Assembly: GCF_008079445.1 (NCBI RefSeq)
Contig: NZ_VRYH01000001.1
Span: 248,001 to 312,000, forward strand
Source: Aidingimonas lacisalsi
GTDB lineage: Bacteria > Pseudomonadota > Gammaproteobacteria > Pseudomonadales > Halomonadaceae
DNA length: 64,000 nucleotides
Direction of reading: 5' to 3'
Positions 17,177 to 26,348 of the stretch are shown in pieces (the first letter of the stretch is position 1; each line of letters begins with the position of its first letter). A program made the translations under genes and the position numbers. The notes under the pieces are model-generated. The model was not told the DNA's origin. It made no database searches and saw only the letters and a list, made by a program, of their open reading frames with translations.

Positions 17177-17929
17177 TCAGATCATCGAACTGCCGCCATT
17201 GACACCATAGGTCTGGCCGGTAATGAAGGTGGCCTCCGGCCCCGCCAGGAACCGCACCATTGCAGCAACCTCTTCGGGTCGACCGATACGTCCCAGGGGG
17301 ATATCGCTCTCTTTCTCGCGCTGCGCCTCGCTCATGACGTCGGCGCCGAGCATGTCGGTATCCACCGGTCCCGGGGCAACGGCATTGACGAGAATGTGCG
17401 GCGCAAATTCACGAGCCCAGGTGCGGGTCAGCGCGCCGATACCTGCCTTGGAGGCACAGTAGGCGCTGTTACGCGCTCGGCCGAGGTAACCGAGATCGGA
17501 GGCGATATTGATGACGCGCCCCCCGCCATGACGTGTCATATGGCGAATCGCTTCACGCCCGACGAGAAAGGTGCCGCGCAGGTTGACGCCCGTCACCGCA
17601 TCGAAGGCGTCAGCGGAGGTTTCCAGAAGACCGGCTTCGTGCAGGATACCTGCATTGTTGACCACCACATCGAGACCTCCGAGCCCCTCGATTGCCTGGC
17701 CCGCCATGGCGACCACCTGGGCTTCCTGCGAGACATCCGCTTCAACCGCAAACGCCGATGCATCATGCATCCGTAACGCCTTCAGCGTGGCGGCTGCCGC
17801 TTCGTCATCGCCGTAGTAACCGAAAACCACCTTGGCGCCCGCTGCAGCCAACGCGAGCGAAATCGCGCGGCCGATACCACGCGAGCCACCCGTCACCAGC
17901 ACACGGACTCCCTGCAATGGTGTCGTCAT
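17177..17929 (-). CDS. SDR oxidoreductase (FabG-like)
   Basis: This 250-residue classical short-chain dehydrogenase has an NAD(P) motif TGGSRGIG at residue ~13, an NNAG motif, catalytic YCASK, and a C-terminus GQTYGVNGGSSMI. All catalytic residues are intact. The start overlaps the stop of the upstream SDR gene by four bases (17926-17929). This indicates one transcript with the other SDR and the ureohydrolase 21 bases downstream. The substrate is unknown; context suggests oxidation or reduction of a hydroxy/keto group on a carbon skeleton freed from a guanidino or lactam compound. Confidence 0.9.
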   Translation of the reverse strand: MTTPLQGVRVLVTGGSRGIGRAISLALAAAGAKVVFGYYGDDEAAAATLKALRMHDASAFAVEADVSQEAQVVAMAGQAIEGLGGLDVVVNNAGILHEAGLLETSADAFDAVTGVNLRGTFLVGREAIRHMTRHGGGRVINIASDLGYLGRARNSAYCASKAGIGALTRTWAREFAPHILVNAVAPGPVDTDMLGADVMSEAQREKESDIPLGRIGRPEEVAAMVRFLAGPEATFITGQTYGVNGGSSMI

Positions 17930-18705
17930 GCCATCACCTCGCCGCGATCGATAGGAATGGCTTGCCCAGTGACATTGGCTGCCGCCTCCGAGGCCAGATA
18001 AAGATACAGACCCGCAACGTCTGCCGGATCCATCAGACCATCCAGCGACTGGCCGGCAGCGAGTTCCTCGGCCAACCTCTCCTCACTGATGCCTCGTTCC
18101 TGTGCCATGATCGCGAGAGAGCGCAAGGACGCTTCCGTGCGCACCCAACCGGGACAGATAGCATTGACCCGTATCGACCGGGGCCCCAGTTCCTGTGACA
18201 GCGTCCGGGCGATACCGATCAAGGCATGCTTGGAGGCCACATAGGCGGCGAATCCCGGTACCGCCGTGCGTCCCCAGATCGACGAAGTGATCAGGATGCG
18301 CCCACCTTCTTGCATGAGAGGCACCGCCGCACGCGTTACCCACCACGTCCCCATGACGTTCACCTCCATGGTTCGGCGAAAGGCATCGTCGATGGCCGAG
18401 TGCTCGTCTGCCACCGGTGTCGGCAGTTCCACTCCGGCATTGTTGATCAACACATCAAGAGGCCCGACGCTCTCGAACGCTCGTCGTACCGCCGCCCGAT
18501 CGGCAATGTCACAACGCAGCGCCTGCACACGCCCACCGGTCGCCGTCGCGATCTCACCGGCTGCCTGTACCACGGCAGTATCCTCGGCGAGCAACCAAAC
18601 GTGGGCATTCGCCTGCGAAAAGGCATGCGCCACCGCAAAACCGATTCCCCGGCTTGCCCCCGTCACGCACACGGTCTGCCCTCTGAAATCAAACGACGTA
18701 GCCAT
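17926..18705 (-). CDS. SDR oxidoreductase
   Basis: This is a 259-residue classical short-chain dehydrogenase with TGASRGIG at residue ~16, NNAGVE, the catalytic serine in ITSSIWGR, and YVASK for the Tyr/Lys pair. The C-terminus is GQAIPIDRGEVMA, with DRG in place of the usual DGG. It is only moderately similar to the neighbouring SDR, so the pair is not a recent duplication. It is translationally coupled to the next SDR gene by a four-base overlap and lies 51 bases downstream of the creatininase homologue. Confidence 0.9.
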   Translation of the reverse strand: MATSFDFRGQTVCVTGASRGIGFAVAHAFSQANAHVWLLAEDTAVVQAAGEIATATGGRVQALRCDIADRAAVRRAFESVGPLDVLINNAGVELPTPVADEHSAIDDAFRRTMEVNVMGTWWVTRAAVPLMQEGGRILITSSIWGRTAVPGFAAYVASKHALIGIARTLSQELGPRSIRVNAICPGWVRTEASLRSLAIMAQERGISEERLAEELAAGQSLDGLMDPADVAGLYLYLASEAAANVTGQAIPIDRGEVMA

Positions 18706-18756
18706 TTTCCCTTCCCTGACAAATCATGCGTCACACCAGGACCCTGTCGCGTCATG

Positions 18757-19524
18757 TTATGACAGGAGTTCGCGTCGGACCGCCGCCGTCATGTCGCGCC
18801 GGTACTGCGCCGCCATCAATGCCCCTTTCTCCGCCGAAGCCTGCGCAGCAGAGGTCAGTGCACCGGAGTCGGGAACCCACGCCGTGCGAGCAGGCCAGAT
18901 ATCGTACGGCGGTGCCTCCATCGGCGCGTTGTCGGGGATACGATCCAGGTGAACCAACGCTGGGTAGAAGTGCATCATCAGCGAGGTCTCGAGCACCGCT
19001 GCGTGTTCCAGCTCGATCCCCGGATAGCCTTCGGTGAACACGTCCTCCAGGGTTTCCTGTGTCAAGAAATCCCAATGTTGCAGACACATCACTTGCAGGC
19101 CGGTACCGCCAACGTCCCGCATGGCGAGATCGATGCCTTCGTTGATGAACCAGAGGTTTTCGAAGTGGCCGTCGATGACACACACGCGGCGCACGCCATG
19201 CCGGGCGAACTCGCGGATCACATCACGCACGGTGGCACTCAGCGTTGCGCCATCGAGCCCTGTACTGCCAGGAAAGCCCGGGCCGCCACCGGTACGCGGC
19301 ATCGACTTGTAGCCATAGTTGAGTGGTGGTGCGACGATGCCATCGACGTCTCGCGCGATCATCGCAGCAATGGCGGTCGGTAACAGGTGATCCACCCCCA
19401 TGGGCAGATGGGGCCCATGCTGCTCGAGCATTCCAGTGGGCAGGAAGACGACCGGGTCGCGCTCGAGGGACGCTGCGAACTCGGGCCACGTCAGTTCCGC
19501 CATCATTACCGTCGGTTGATTCAT
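18757..19524 (-). CDS. Creatininase-family amidohydrolase
   Basis: This 255-residue metal-dependent hydrolase is of the creatininase fold. Metal ligands appear in LPTGMLEQHGPHLPMGVDH (Glu, His, Asp), in IDGHFENLWF and in a late Glu in ELEHAAVLETSLMMHF. Family members open cyclic amides (creatinine to creatine) or related C-N bonds. The GYKSMPRTGGGPGFPGSTGLDG stretch is a good match to true creatininases as I recall them. I use the ATG at 19524 (MNQPTVMMAELTWPEF); the 13-codon extension upstream overlaps the ABC ATPase end. It lies between the transporter genes and the SDR pair, so it probably acts first on the imported compound. Confidence 0.85.
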   Translation of the reverse strand: MNQPTVMMAELTWPEFAASLERDPVVFLPTGMLEQHGPHLPMGVDHLLPTAIAAMIARDVDGIVAPPLNYGYKSMPRTGGGPGFPGSTGLDGATLSATVRDVIREFARHGVRRVCVIDGHFENLWFINEGIDLAMRDVGGTGLQVMCLQHWDFLTQETLEDVFTEGYPGIELEHAAVLETSLMMHFYPALVHLDRIPDNAPMEAPPYDIWPARTAWVPDSGALTSAAQASAEKGALMAAQYRRDMTAAVRRELLS

Positions 19525-19540
19525 ACCCTCTCCATCGATG

Positions 19541-20395
19541 TCAGTGATCAGCACTGTCGCCACCCTGTTCCCGCATCAGTTGCAGAATATGGCGCTCCAG
19601 ATCGTCGTAACCGCTCAAACCGATCAATTCCTCTTTCCGGCGCAGGCGTCGCCCCTGCTTGAACGCCGGCACGATCTCCTCACGAATCGTTCCGGGATGA
19701 CGGGACATGAATTCGATCCTATCGGCCAGGAAGATGGCTTCCTCGATGTCATGGGTCACCATCAGTACCGTGGTATTGGCTGCTTCAGCGATGCTGAGCA
19801 TCAGTTCCTGCATCTGCCAGCGGGTCTGAGCATCGAGAGCCCCGAAGGGCTCATCCATCAATAGCAACGAGGGCTGGTTAGCCAGAGTACGCGCGATCGC
19901 CACTCGCTGTTTCATTCCGCCCGACAGATGGCGGGGATAGGTATTGGCGAACCGGTGAAGCCCTACCAACTCGATGAAGTGAGAGGCACGCTCGCGCCGC
20001 TCTGCCCTGGGCACGTGATTCAACCGCATCCCGTATTCGACATTCTGCTGCACGGTCAGCCAATCGAACGAGGTATAGGCCTGGAAGACCATGCCGCGTT
20101 CCTGGGCCGGCCCTAGGATCGGCTGACCATCGAGCGTCAGGTTGCCGCTTGTCGGTTGCTCCAGACCGGCTACCATCCTCAGCACGGTCGATTTACCACA
20201 GCCGGAAGGGCCAAGCAGTACACAGACTTCATTTTCATGAGTGGTAAAGCTGACATCGGCGATCGCTTCGATAGCCGGTCCCCGCGGTACATGAAAGGAT
20301 TTGCCGACGCTTTCCAGGCGTAACTTGGGTTCGTCAGTCGACGCACGTCGTGCAGTGACCGTCGGTACGTCTCCATGGGCATGGGACAGGTTCAT
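19541..20395 (-). CDS. NitT/TauT-type ABC transporter, ATP-binding protein
   Basis: This 284-residue ATPase has Walker A GPSGCGKST, Q-loop MVFQAYTSFDWLTV, signature LSGGMKQRVAIART, Walker B LLLMDEPFGALD and the H-loop in MVTHDIEEA. It belongs to the nitrate/sulfonate/taurine importer subfamily (NrtD/SsuB/TauB-like). A ~25-residue polar N-terminal extension precedes the domain. Its start overlaps the permease stop by four bases (20392-20395). The 3' end overlaps nothing, but is 17 bases before the creatininase gene, supporting one operon of transporter and catabolic enzymes. Confidence 0.93.
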   Translation of the reverse strand: MNLSHAHGDVPTVTARRASTDEPKLRLESVGKSFHVPRGPAIEAIADVSFTTHENEVCVLLGPSGCGKSTVLRMVAGLEQPTSGNLTLDGQPILGPAQERGMVFQAYTSFDWLTVQQNVEYGMRLNHVPRAERRERASHFIELVGLHRFANTYPRHLSGGMKQRVAIARTLANQPSLLLMDEPFGALDAQTRWQMQELMLSIAEAANTTVLMVTHDIEEAIFLADRIEFMSRHPGTIREEIVPAFKQGRRLRRKEELIGLSGYDDLERHILQLMREQGGDSADH

Positions 20396-21219
20396 GCATG
20401 ACCCTCTTGCTCGAGATAGGGAAACAGGACACGCTGCAACCAGCGGAACATCACATCGAAGGCAAGGCCGAGTACACCGATGATCAGGATCCCGGCCATG
20501 ATTTCGTCGGTATTCAGGAAGCGTCTCGCCCGCATCATCATGGCGCCGATACCGCTCGTCGACGCGATGATTTCGGCAATGACCAGGTAGGTCCAGGCGA
20601 TCGCCAGCATCTGCCGCATCGAAGTGACGATATTAGGTAGTACGGCCGGGACGACCACCGTCCAGAGGATCTGCCAGCGTTTTCCCCCCAGTGTCATCGC
20701 AGTTTCGATGAGTTCCGACCGCACCTGGCTGGTGTGATCCATGATCAAGGTGATCAAGAAAAAGATGACCCCGAGAAATAACAACGCCAGCTTGGGAAGC
20801 TCGCCCGTTCCGAACCACATCAGCAGGATCGGTATGAATGCCGGCGCCGGAAGGTAGCGCCACGCCGACACGAAGGGATTAACGAAGGATTCCACGGTCT
20901 TGAAGGAGCCCATGAGCACACCGAGAGGAATGGCGATCGCACACGCCACGGTGAAGCTACCCAGAATACGTGCAACGCTGATACCGACATCCATCAAGAA
21001 CCCCTGCTCAGCGAACAACTCATAGAGTGTGTTGATAACCTGCAACGGCGAGGGCACCAGCAATGTATTGACCCAGCCACTGATCACAGCGGCTTCCCAG
21101 AGACCGAAAAACAGAATCCAGATCGAGGACCCGAGTATGATGCGCCATTTCCTGGAAATCGGCGCCAGGAACTCGAACCAGCGTTGCCGAAACGCATGAT
21201 CGCCGTTTCTCACCGTCAT
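20392..21219 (-). CDS. NitT/TauT-type ABC transporter, permease
   Basis: This 275-residue inner-membrane protein with about six helices belongs to the binding-protein-dependent permease family (SsuC/TauC-like). The EAA-type loop, which contacts the ATPase, is in ETAMTLGGKRWQILWTVVVPAVLPNI. The N-terminus is cytoplasmic and polar, followed by a first helix at residues ~27-47. It lies between the substrate-binding protein gene (74 bases upstream) and the coupled ATPase gene. Confidence 0.93.
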   Translation of the reverse strand: MTVRNGDHAFRQRWFEFLAPISRKWRIILGSSIWILFFGLWEAAVISGWVNTLLVPSPLQVINTLYELFAEQGFLMDVGISVARILGSFTVACAIAIPLGVLMGSFKTVESFVNPFVSAWRYLPAPAFIPILLMWFGTGELPKLALLFLGVIFFLITLIMDHTSQVRSELIETAMTLGGKRWQILWTVVVPAVLPNIVTSMRQMLAIAWTYLVIAEIIASTSGIGAMMMRARRFLNTDEIMAGILIIGVLGLAFDVMFRWLQRVLFPYLEQEGHA

Positions 21220-21293
21220 GCTTGCTCCCTCATGATGTGGTTGAACCGAGACAACGTCGGGTATCGATGTTTTTCGATACCCGACTCCCTGTC

Positions 21294-22373
21294 CTAGTCA
21301 TGGGCGGACATGCTTTGACGGTAGCCGCTGTCGGCCAGCTCCTGAATGAGGCTACAGTCGACTCCCGCTGCGGGGTCATGTACCTCATCCATCAGGCCGA
21401 GTTTCACCCACCATTCGTTGGTCAGCTCGACACTCTCGATGATCGCGCCGTTTTCGATGCCGTGAGGGGGATCACCATCGAGGGCACCACAAATCCGGGC
21501 CGCCTCATTGAAGTCCAGCATGTAGAGGCCATCGTCCAGATACTTGCCATTGGTACCCATGATGGATTCGATATCCGCGACCGACCAACCGAGATAGTCG
21601 GAGAAAAGTTGGTTGACCTCTGCCGTGTTGTCATTCCAGTACTGGAGAGCATCGAAGCGTGCCTTGATCATATCTATCGCGGCCTGACGACTTTCGTCGA
21701 TGAACTCTTTGTTCATGTACATGGCATCCATGAAAATGCCCGTATCGAGGTAGTAAGACTCGCCCGTATCAGCCACGATTTCGGCCGTATCCAGATTGTC
21801 GAGAACACGGGTAACCCAGGGCTCATACATGTAAGAAGCGGCCAGGTCACCTGACATGACAGGGCCAACGGCTTCATCGGCATTGAGGTTCACCCATTCG
21901 ACATCATCCGGTGTCAGCCCTTCGCGGTCGAGCCACATTCCCATCAGAATTTCACCGATGTAGGCCTGGGGAGCCCCCACCTTCTTGCCCTTGAGTTCGT
22001 CACTGTTCATGGGCTCGGCAGCGAGAATCTTGTCGACGCCATAGGAGATATTGAGATGCGACACCAGAACCGTATCCAACCCTCGGGAAATCGCAAAAGG
22101 TGTGTATTCCGCTGTACTTAGATAGACATCGATTTCCCCGGAAGCGAGTGCCGAATGGCCGCCGAGAGGATCCTCGAAAATCGTCAGGTTCAAATCATAA
22201 TCATCCGCCAGCCCCTTTTGTCTGGCGACTTCCAGAAAGGAGAAGCCCGGCCAGGAGACATTCAGCCCTATATTGACCGTCTTATCTTCTTGCGCCTGCG
22301 AGATTCCCGGGATGGCCAGTGTCGATACCAGCCCCAAAAGCAGAAAGCGCGTTGTCTTTTTTGTACCTGCCAT
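21294..22373 (-). CDS. NitT/TauT-type ABC transporter, substrate-binding protein
   Basis: This 359-residue exported protein has signal peptide residues 1-27, with a basic start (MAGTKKTTR), a hydrophobic core and an AQA-type cleavage site (ISQAQ). The mature part is acidic, as expected in a halophile's periplasm, and has the two-lobe NMT1/SsuA-like fold (NVSWPGFSFLEVARQKGLADDY). It is the first gene of the minus-strand cluster and faces a LysR gene across a 288-base gap. The ligand is unknown; the downstream creatininase and ureohydrolase genes suggest a cyclic or linear guanidino compound. Confidence 0.9.
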   Translation of the reverse strand: MAGTKKTTRFLLLGLVSTLAIPGISQAQEDKTVNIGLNVSWPGFSFLEVARQKGLADDYDLNLTIFEDPLGGHSALASGEIDVYLSTAEYTPFAISRGLDTVLVSHLNISYGVDKILAAEPMNSDELKGKKVGAPQAYIGEILMGMWLDREGLTPDDVEWVNLNADEAVGPVMSGDLAASYMYEPWVTRVLDNLDTAEIVADTGESYYLDTGIFMDAMYMNKEFIDESRQAAIDMIKARFDALQYWNDNTAEVNQLFSDYLGWSVADIESIMGTNGKYLDDGLYMLDFNEAARICGALDGDPPHGIENGAIIESVELTNEWWVKLGLMDEVHDPAAGVDCSLIQELADSGYRQSMSAHD

Positions 22374-22661
22374 CTTGCTGTCCTCGTGATGTAAATCTTG
22401 TCGTTAATTCGTGTCACTGACGAGAAGCGTATTCGTTATGCTACGAGCCTAGGCAGGTAAGAAAGCAGAAACCATAACCAAATGACAAACCAAGGTTTGA
22501 TCACTCTCAAAGCGAATGAAATTGAACAAAAACAGTGCGATACAGAGAGGATTCACCCTTATCTGGTGCATCGCCGAGAGCGCCGGAAACGCATGCCTTG
22601 ACTCGTATCAGGGGCTATGATCTGCTCGATACCAATCTACTGCTATTTGCCAGCCGGCCTC

Positions 22662-23600
22662 ATGACTGCAAGGCATTCGAACGTCCCGAATCTCACCGAC
22701 TTCGACCTGAAATTACTGCGTGTCTTCCATGCCGTTGTCCAGGCACAAGGATTAGCACCGGCCCAGCAGGTTCTCGGTCTCTCCCTGTCGACCATAAGCA
22801 TCCAGCTCAAGCAACTGGAAGAGCGACTAGGGTTTTCGCTATGCGAGCGGGGTCGCAAAGGATTTTCCTTGACCAGGGAAGGGGAGCGGATTCATGAAAG
22901 TCTGAATCCGCTTTTCTCGTCGATTACTGATTTCCGCGATGTCGTCGCCGAGTTACGGGGTAATCTGAGTGGCGATCTCCATTTCGGTGTCGTCGACGCC
23001 CTGGCCACCAACCAGTCCGCGCCTCTCCCCAAGGGGTTTCAGAACTTCACGGAACAAGCGCCCGGCGTACATCTGCACGTCGACATATCGTCCCCGGAAG
23101 AGCTGCTTCAGGGACTCATCGACGGCCGTTATCACTGTATCCTCACGCCTGTCGAGCCGACACACGACTCCATCGATAGCGTTACCGTGTTTACCGAACG
23201 CCAGCGACTCTACTGTGGCAGCGACCATCCGCTATTCAATGAAACCGACGCTGACCGTATCCTGGAAGCACTGAAGCACACCACACTGACGGACAAGAGT
23301 TATGCGTCATTACCGTCGATCGATGACCCGCGCGTGACCGACCAGGGCCCGACCGTCTCGCATATGGAGAGCAATGCCCTGCTTATCCTGAGCGGGCGCT
23401 ACTTAGGCTACCTGCCGCAACACTATGCCGACTACTGGGTCGACAAGGGGCTCATGAAGGCCCTATTGCCGGACGTCCCTGACCATGAGAGTCAATTCTA
23501 TCTATGCACCAGCAAGCACCACACGTCGCGTTCCACCGATGTGTTCGTTAACTGCTTGATGGGGGTGCTGGGTAGTGGCGCGGAGACATCGACACATTAG
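22662..23600 (+). CDS. LysR-family transcriptional regulator
   Basis: This is a 312-residue LysR regulator. The N-terminal winged HTH covers residues ~10-70 (DFDLKLLRVFHAVVQAQG, then STISIQLKQLEERLGFSLCER), followed by the periplasmic-binding-like effector domain. I start at the ATG at 22662; the ORF extends 15 codons upstream without a convincing start. It diverges from the ABC/creatininase cluster and also precedes the DUF3100/M20 cluster on its own strand. It could therefore control either; the shared 288-base divergent region favours the ABC cluster. Confidence 0.9.
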   Translation: MTARHSNVPNLTDFDLKLLRVFHAVVQAQGLAPAQQVLGLSLSTISIQLKQLEERLGFSLCERGRKGFSLTREGERIHESLNPLFSSITDFRDVVAELRGNLSGDLHFGVVDALATNQSAPLPKGFQNFTEQAPGVHLHVDISSPEELLQGLIDGRYHCILTPVEPTHDSIDSVTVFTERQRLYCGSDHPLFNETDADRILEALKHTTLTDKSYASLPSIDDPRVTDQGPTVSHMESNALLILSGRYLGYLPQHYADYWVDKGLMKALLPDVPDHESQFYLCTSKHHTSRSTDVFVNCLMGVLGSGAETSTH

Positions 23601-23756
23601 CATGAAGCTTATGATCTAATTTTTAGAACGCTTCTTCTCTTTCATTCGAACAGTGTCCTTTCCAATACTGGAACCCAGGTTTGCCGGTGTACGAGGTATG
23701 CGGGCAAGCGACGCCTAAGACAACCTGTCCTCCTACAACAATCAAAGGACACTGCT

Positions 23757-25052
23757 ATGACACTTTCCTTATTGCTCGACTGGCGCTTGCATCTCTTCGT
23801 CGCCATCGCCTCACTGGCCGCTGAAGCTATCGGTATCATCAAGGTGCCCCTCGGTCCCGGTACGCTATTACTGCTGCCTCTCTTCTACGCCTTTGTGATC
23901 GGGGTGGTGTTCAACCCGCATCTGTTTTCGGTAACGAAGAAGATCATTCCCGACTCAGTGAGCCAAGCTGCCGGTCCCGTGATTCTGTTATCGATCATGC
24001 CCTTCATTGCACGCTTCGGTTCCACGATCGGTCCCGCCATCGAAGAGTTGATCAATGCCGGCCCCGCCTTGATTCTTCAGGAGTTGGGCAATCTTGGCAC
24101 CATGCTCATCGCACTCCCGTTTGCGGTACTGGTATTGAAGATGGGACGCGAGGCCATCGGGGCAACCTACTCGATCGCCCGTGAACCCAATATTGCCATC
24201 ATCTCCGATAAGTATGGTCTGAAAGGTCCGGAAGGCATCGGTGTCATGGGTGTATACGTTGTTGGCACCATGTTCGGCACCCTATGGTTCGCACTGATGG
24301 CAGGCTATCTGACCTCGTTGGATATCTTCGATCCACGCGCCCTGGCCATGGCCTGCGGTGTGGGCAGCGGCAGCATGGTAGCGGCCTGTTCGGGAGCCGT
24401 TGCCGAGGCCTTGCCCGGAATGGGAGATGAGCTCCTCTCCTTTGCCAGCGCCAGCAATCTGCTGACGTATGCTACCGGTCTGTACATTTCACTGTTCATC
24501 GCTCTGCCCGTTGCCGAACGACTGTATCGGTTGTTCTCGGGCAAGCGTGTCGCCAAACCGGTAGGCGCTCAAACCACCGACGCACCCATGCCGTCCGAGC
24601 CCGACGAGGCGGACCGCCCCGAGCGCGAACTGCGTAAAACCGCCATTGTCATGGCTGTGGTCTGTGCGGTCGCCTGGGTGGCCAATACGATCAATGGTGC
24701 CTCGTTGGTTGCGGCATTACCGGGCATGGTCATCCTCTATGCCATGACGATGATCGGACTGGTGATTACTCGTTTCGCCCCTTTCTACCTGCCGGGGGTC
24801 GCCTGGGTATCCCTGGTGAGTATCGTCATGACCCTGCCATGGTTCCCGGGTAACGGCTGGATTCTGGACCAGTTGGCATCGGTGAACTTCCTCGCGATCG
24901 TGACGCCGGTCCTGGCCTACGCAGGCCTCGCTCTCTCGCGTCGAGAGTTCACGATGTTCCGCCAGGCCGGTTGGAAACTGATCGTCCTGTCACTACTGGT
25001 CTTTACCGGCACGTACCTCGGCTCGGCTGTCGTCGCCCAGGTTCTGCTTTAA
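23757..25052 (+). CDS. DUF3100 family membrane transporter
   Basis: This 431-residue protein has about eleven membrane helices and a hydrophilic loop at residues ~265-290 rich in Pro, Glu and Asp. It carries conserved stretches such as KVPLGPGTLLLLPLFYAF and MACGVGSGSMVAACSGA. It resembles the DUF3100 family, seen next to M20 peptidase/amidohydrolase genes in many proteobacteria and thought to be a transporter for the hydrolase substrate. Here the M20 gene starts 14 bases downstream, which fits. The transported compound is unknown. Confidence 0.8.
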   Translation: MTLSLLLDWRLHLFVAIASLAAEAIGIIKVPLGPGTLLLLPLFYAFVIGVVFNPHLFSVTKKIIPDSVSQAAGPVILLSIMPFIARFGSTIGPAIEELINAGPALILQELGNLGTMLIALPFAVLVLKMGREAIGATYSIAREPNIAIISDKYGLKGPEGIGVMGVYVVGTMFGTLWFALMAGYLTSLDIFDPRALAMACGVGSGSMVAACSGAVAEALPGMGDELLSFASASNLLTYATGLYISLFIALPVAERLYRLFSGKRVAKPVGAQTTDAPMPSEPDEADRPERELRKTAIVMAVVCAVAWVANTINGASLVAALPGMVILYAMTMIGLVITRFAPFYLPGVAWVSLVSIVMTLPWFPGNGWILDQLASVNFLAIVTPVLAYAGLALSRREFTMFRQAGWKLIVLSLLVFTGTYLGSAVVAQVLL

Positions 25053-25066
25053 GTTCGGAGAATGGC

Positions 25067-26236
25067 ATGACGGACCTTTCGACTCTATCCAGCGTTCACG
25101 TCGACACACTGCGTAGCTGGCGGCACGATCTTCACCGCCATCCCGAGACGGCGTTCGAAGAGCATCGCACCAGCGCGCGCATCGCGGGCATCCTGCGGGA
25201 TGCCGGACTAGAGGTCGTCACCGGCCTGGGCGGTGGGACCGGTATGGTGGCCTACGTGGATGGCCGACAGGGTTCAGGGCGTGCCATCGGGCTGCGTGCG
25301 GACATTGATGCGCTGGATGTCACCGAGGCCAATGATGTCGATTACACGTCTGTGACGCCTGGCAAGATGCACGCCTGCGGTCACGACGGTCATACCACCA
25401 TGCTGCTCGGAGCGGCCGTCTCACTGGCACAGGATCCCGACTTCGCCGGACGGGTCTACTTCATCTTCCAGCCTGCCGAGGAGAATGAAGGCGGCGGCAG
25501 GGTAATGGTCGAAGAAGGCCTATTCGAACGTTTTCCCATGGAGGCCGTCTACGGCCTCCACAACTGGCCCGGTTTGGCGGTGGGTGAGGCCGCCGTCCAC
25601 GACACTGCCGTGATGGCGGCTTTCGATGTCTTTACCCTCAAGCTGACCGGTCGTGGCTGCCATGCCGCCATGCCGCACCTGGGTACCGACACGGTGCTGG
25701 CCGCCTGCCAGTTGGTCACTCAACTGCAAGGTCTGATCAGCCGGGAGACGCCCGCCCATCAAACCGCCGTACTCAGCATTACCCAGTTTCACGCCGGCGA
25801 TGCCTACAATGTCATGCCTGAGGAAGTGGAATTGCGCGGCACCCTACGCTGTTTCGACCCCGACCTGCGGGATCGCCTGGAGCAGCGCTTTCATGATGCC
25901 GTTCATGCCATGGCGCAATTCCACGACCTTGCGGTTGCGTTCGACTATCAGCAACGCTACCCGGCCACGATCAACACCCCCGAACACGCCCAGCGGTGCG
26001 CCGATGTGTTGGCATCGTTACCCGGCATCGACCGGGTACGCCACGACCTACCCCCCTGCATGGCCTCCGAGGATTTCGCCTTCATGCTGCAGCAACGCCC
26101 GGGGGCCTATATCTGGTTGGGCAATGGCGAAGCGAGCGCGTCGCTGCATAACCCGCATTACGATTTCAATGATGCGCTGACACCGCTCGGTGTCGCGTAC
26201 TGGCAAGCGTTGGTGAAAACTCTGTTACGCAACTGA
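25067..26236 (+). CDS. M20-family amidohydrolase (hippurate hydrolase-like)
   Basis: This 389-residue zinc enzyme is of the M20D amidohydrolase group (hippuricase, N-acetyl-amino-acid or indole-acetyl-amino-acid hydrolases). Motifs seen are HRHPETAFEEHRT, DIDALDVTE, HACGHDGHT (metal His/Asp), PAEENEGGG with the catalytic and metal glutamates, HAAMPH, and a C-terminal HNPHYDFND. I use the ATG at 25067 (MTDLSTLSS), 14 bases after the DUF3100 stop, with a GGAG site. It probably cleaves an N-acyl amino acid imported by that protein. The downstream dehydrogenases could process the released part. Confidence 0.9.
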   Translation: MTDLSTLSSVHVDTLRSWRHDLHRHPETAFEEHRTSARIAGILRDAGLEVVTGLGGGTGMVAYVDGRQGSGRAIGLRADIDALDVTEANDVDYTSVTPGKMHACGHDGHTTMLLGAAVSLAQDPDFAGRVYFIFQPAEENEGGGRVMVEEGLFERFPMEAVYGLHNWPGLAVGEAAVHDTAVMAAFDVFTLKLTGRGCHAAMPHLGTDTVLAACQLVTQLQGLISRETPAHQTAVLSITQFHAGDAYNVMPEEVELRGTLRCFDPDLRDRLEQRFHDAVHAMAQFHDLAVAFDYQQRYPATINTPEHAQRCADVLASLPGIDRVRHDLPPCMASEDFAFMLQQRPGAYIWLGNGEASASLHNPHYDFNDALTPLGVAYWQALVKTLLRN

Positions 26237-26348
26237 TGCATTCATGAGGGTGCCTGGTTTGGCCACACGCTTTCGTGCGGCCCGGGATCGCTTGCCCGGT
26301 ACATAGCCAATCCCCACTTTTTCACAACGACAAGACAGGAACGATGCC

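Noticed and set aside
16193-22373. Standard creatinine to sarcosine pathway feeding the sox genes at 62514-64000
   Set aside because: No creatinase gene is in the window, and the two loci are 40 kb apart, so the link is only speculative.
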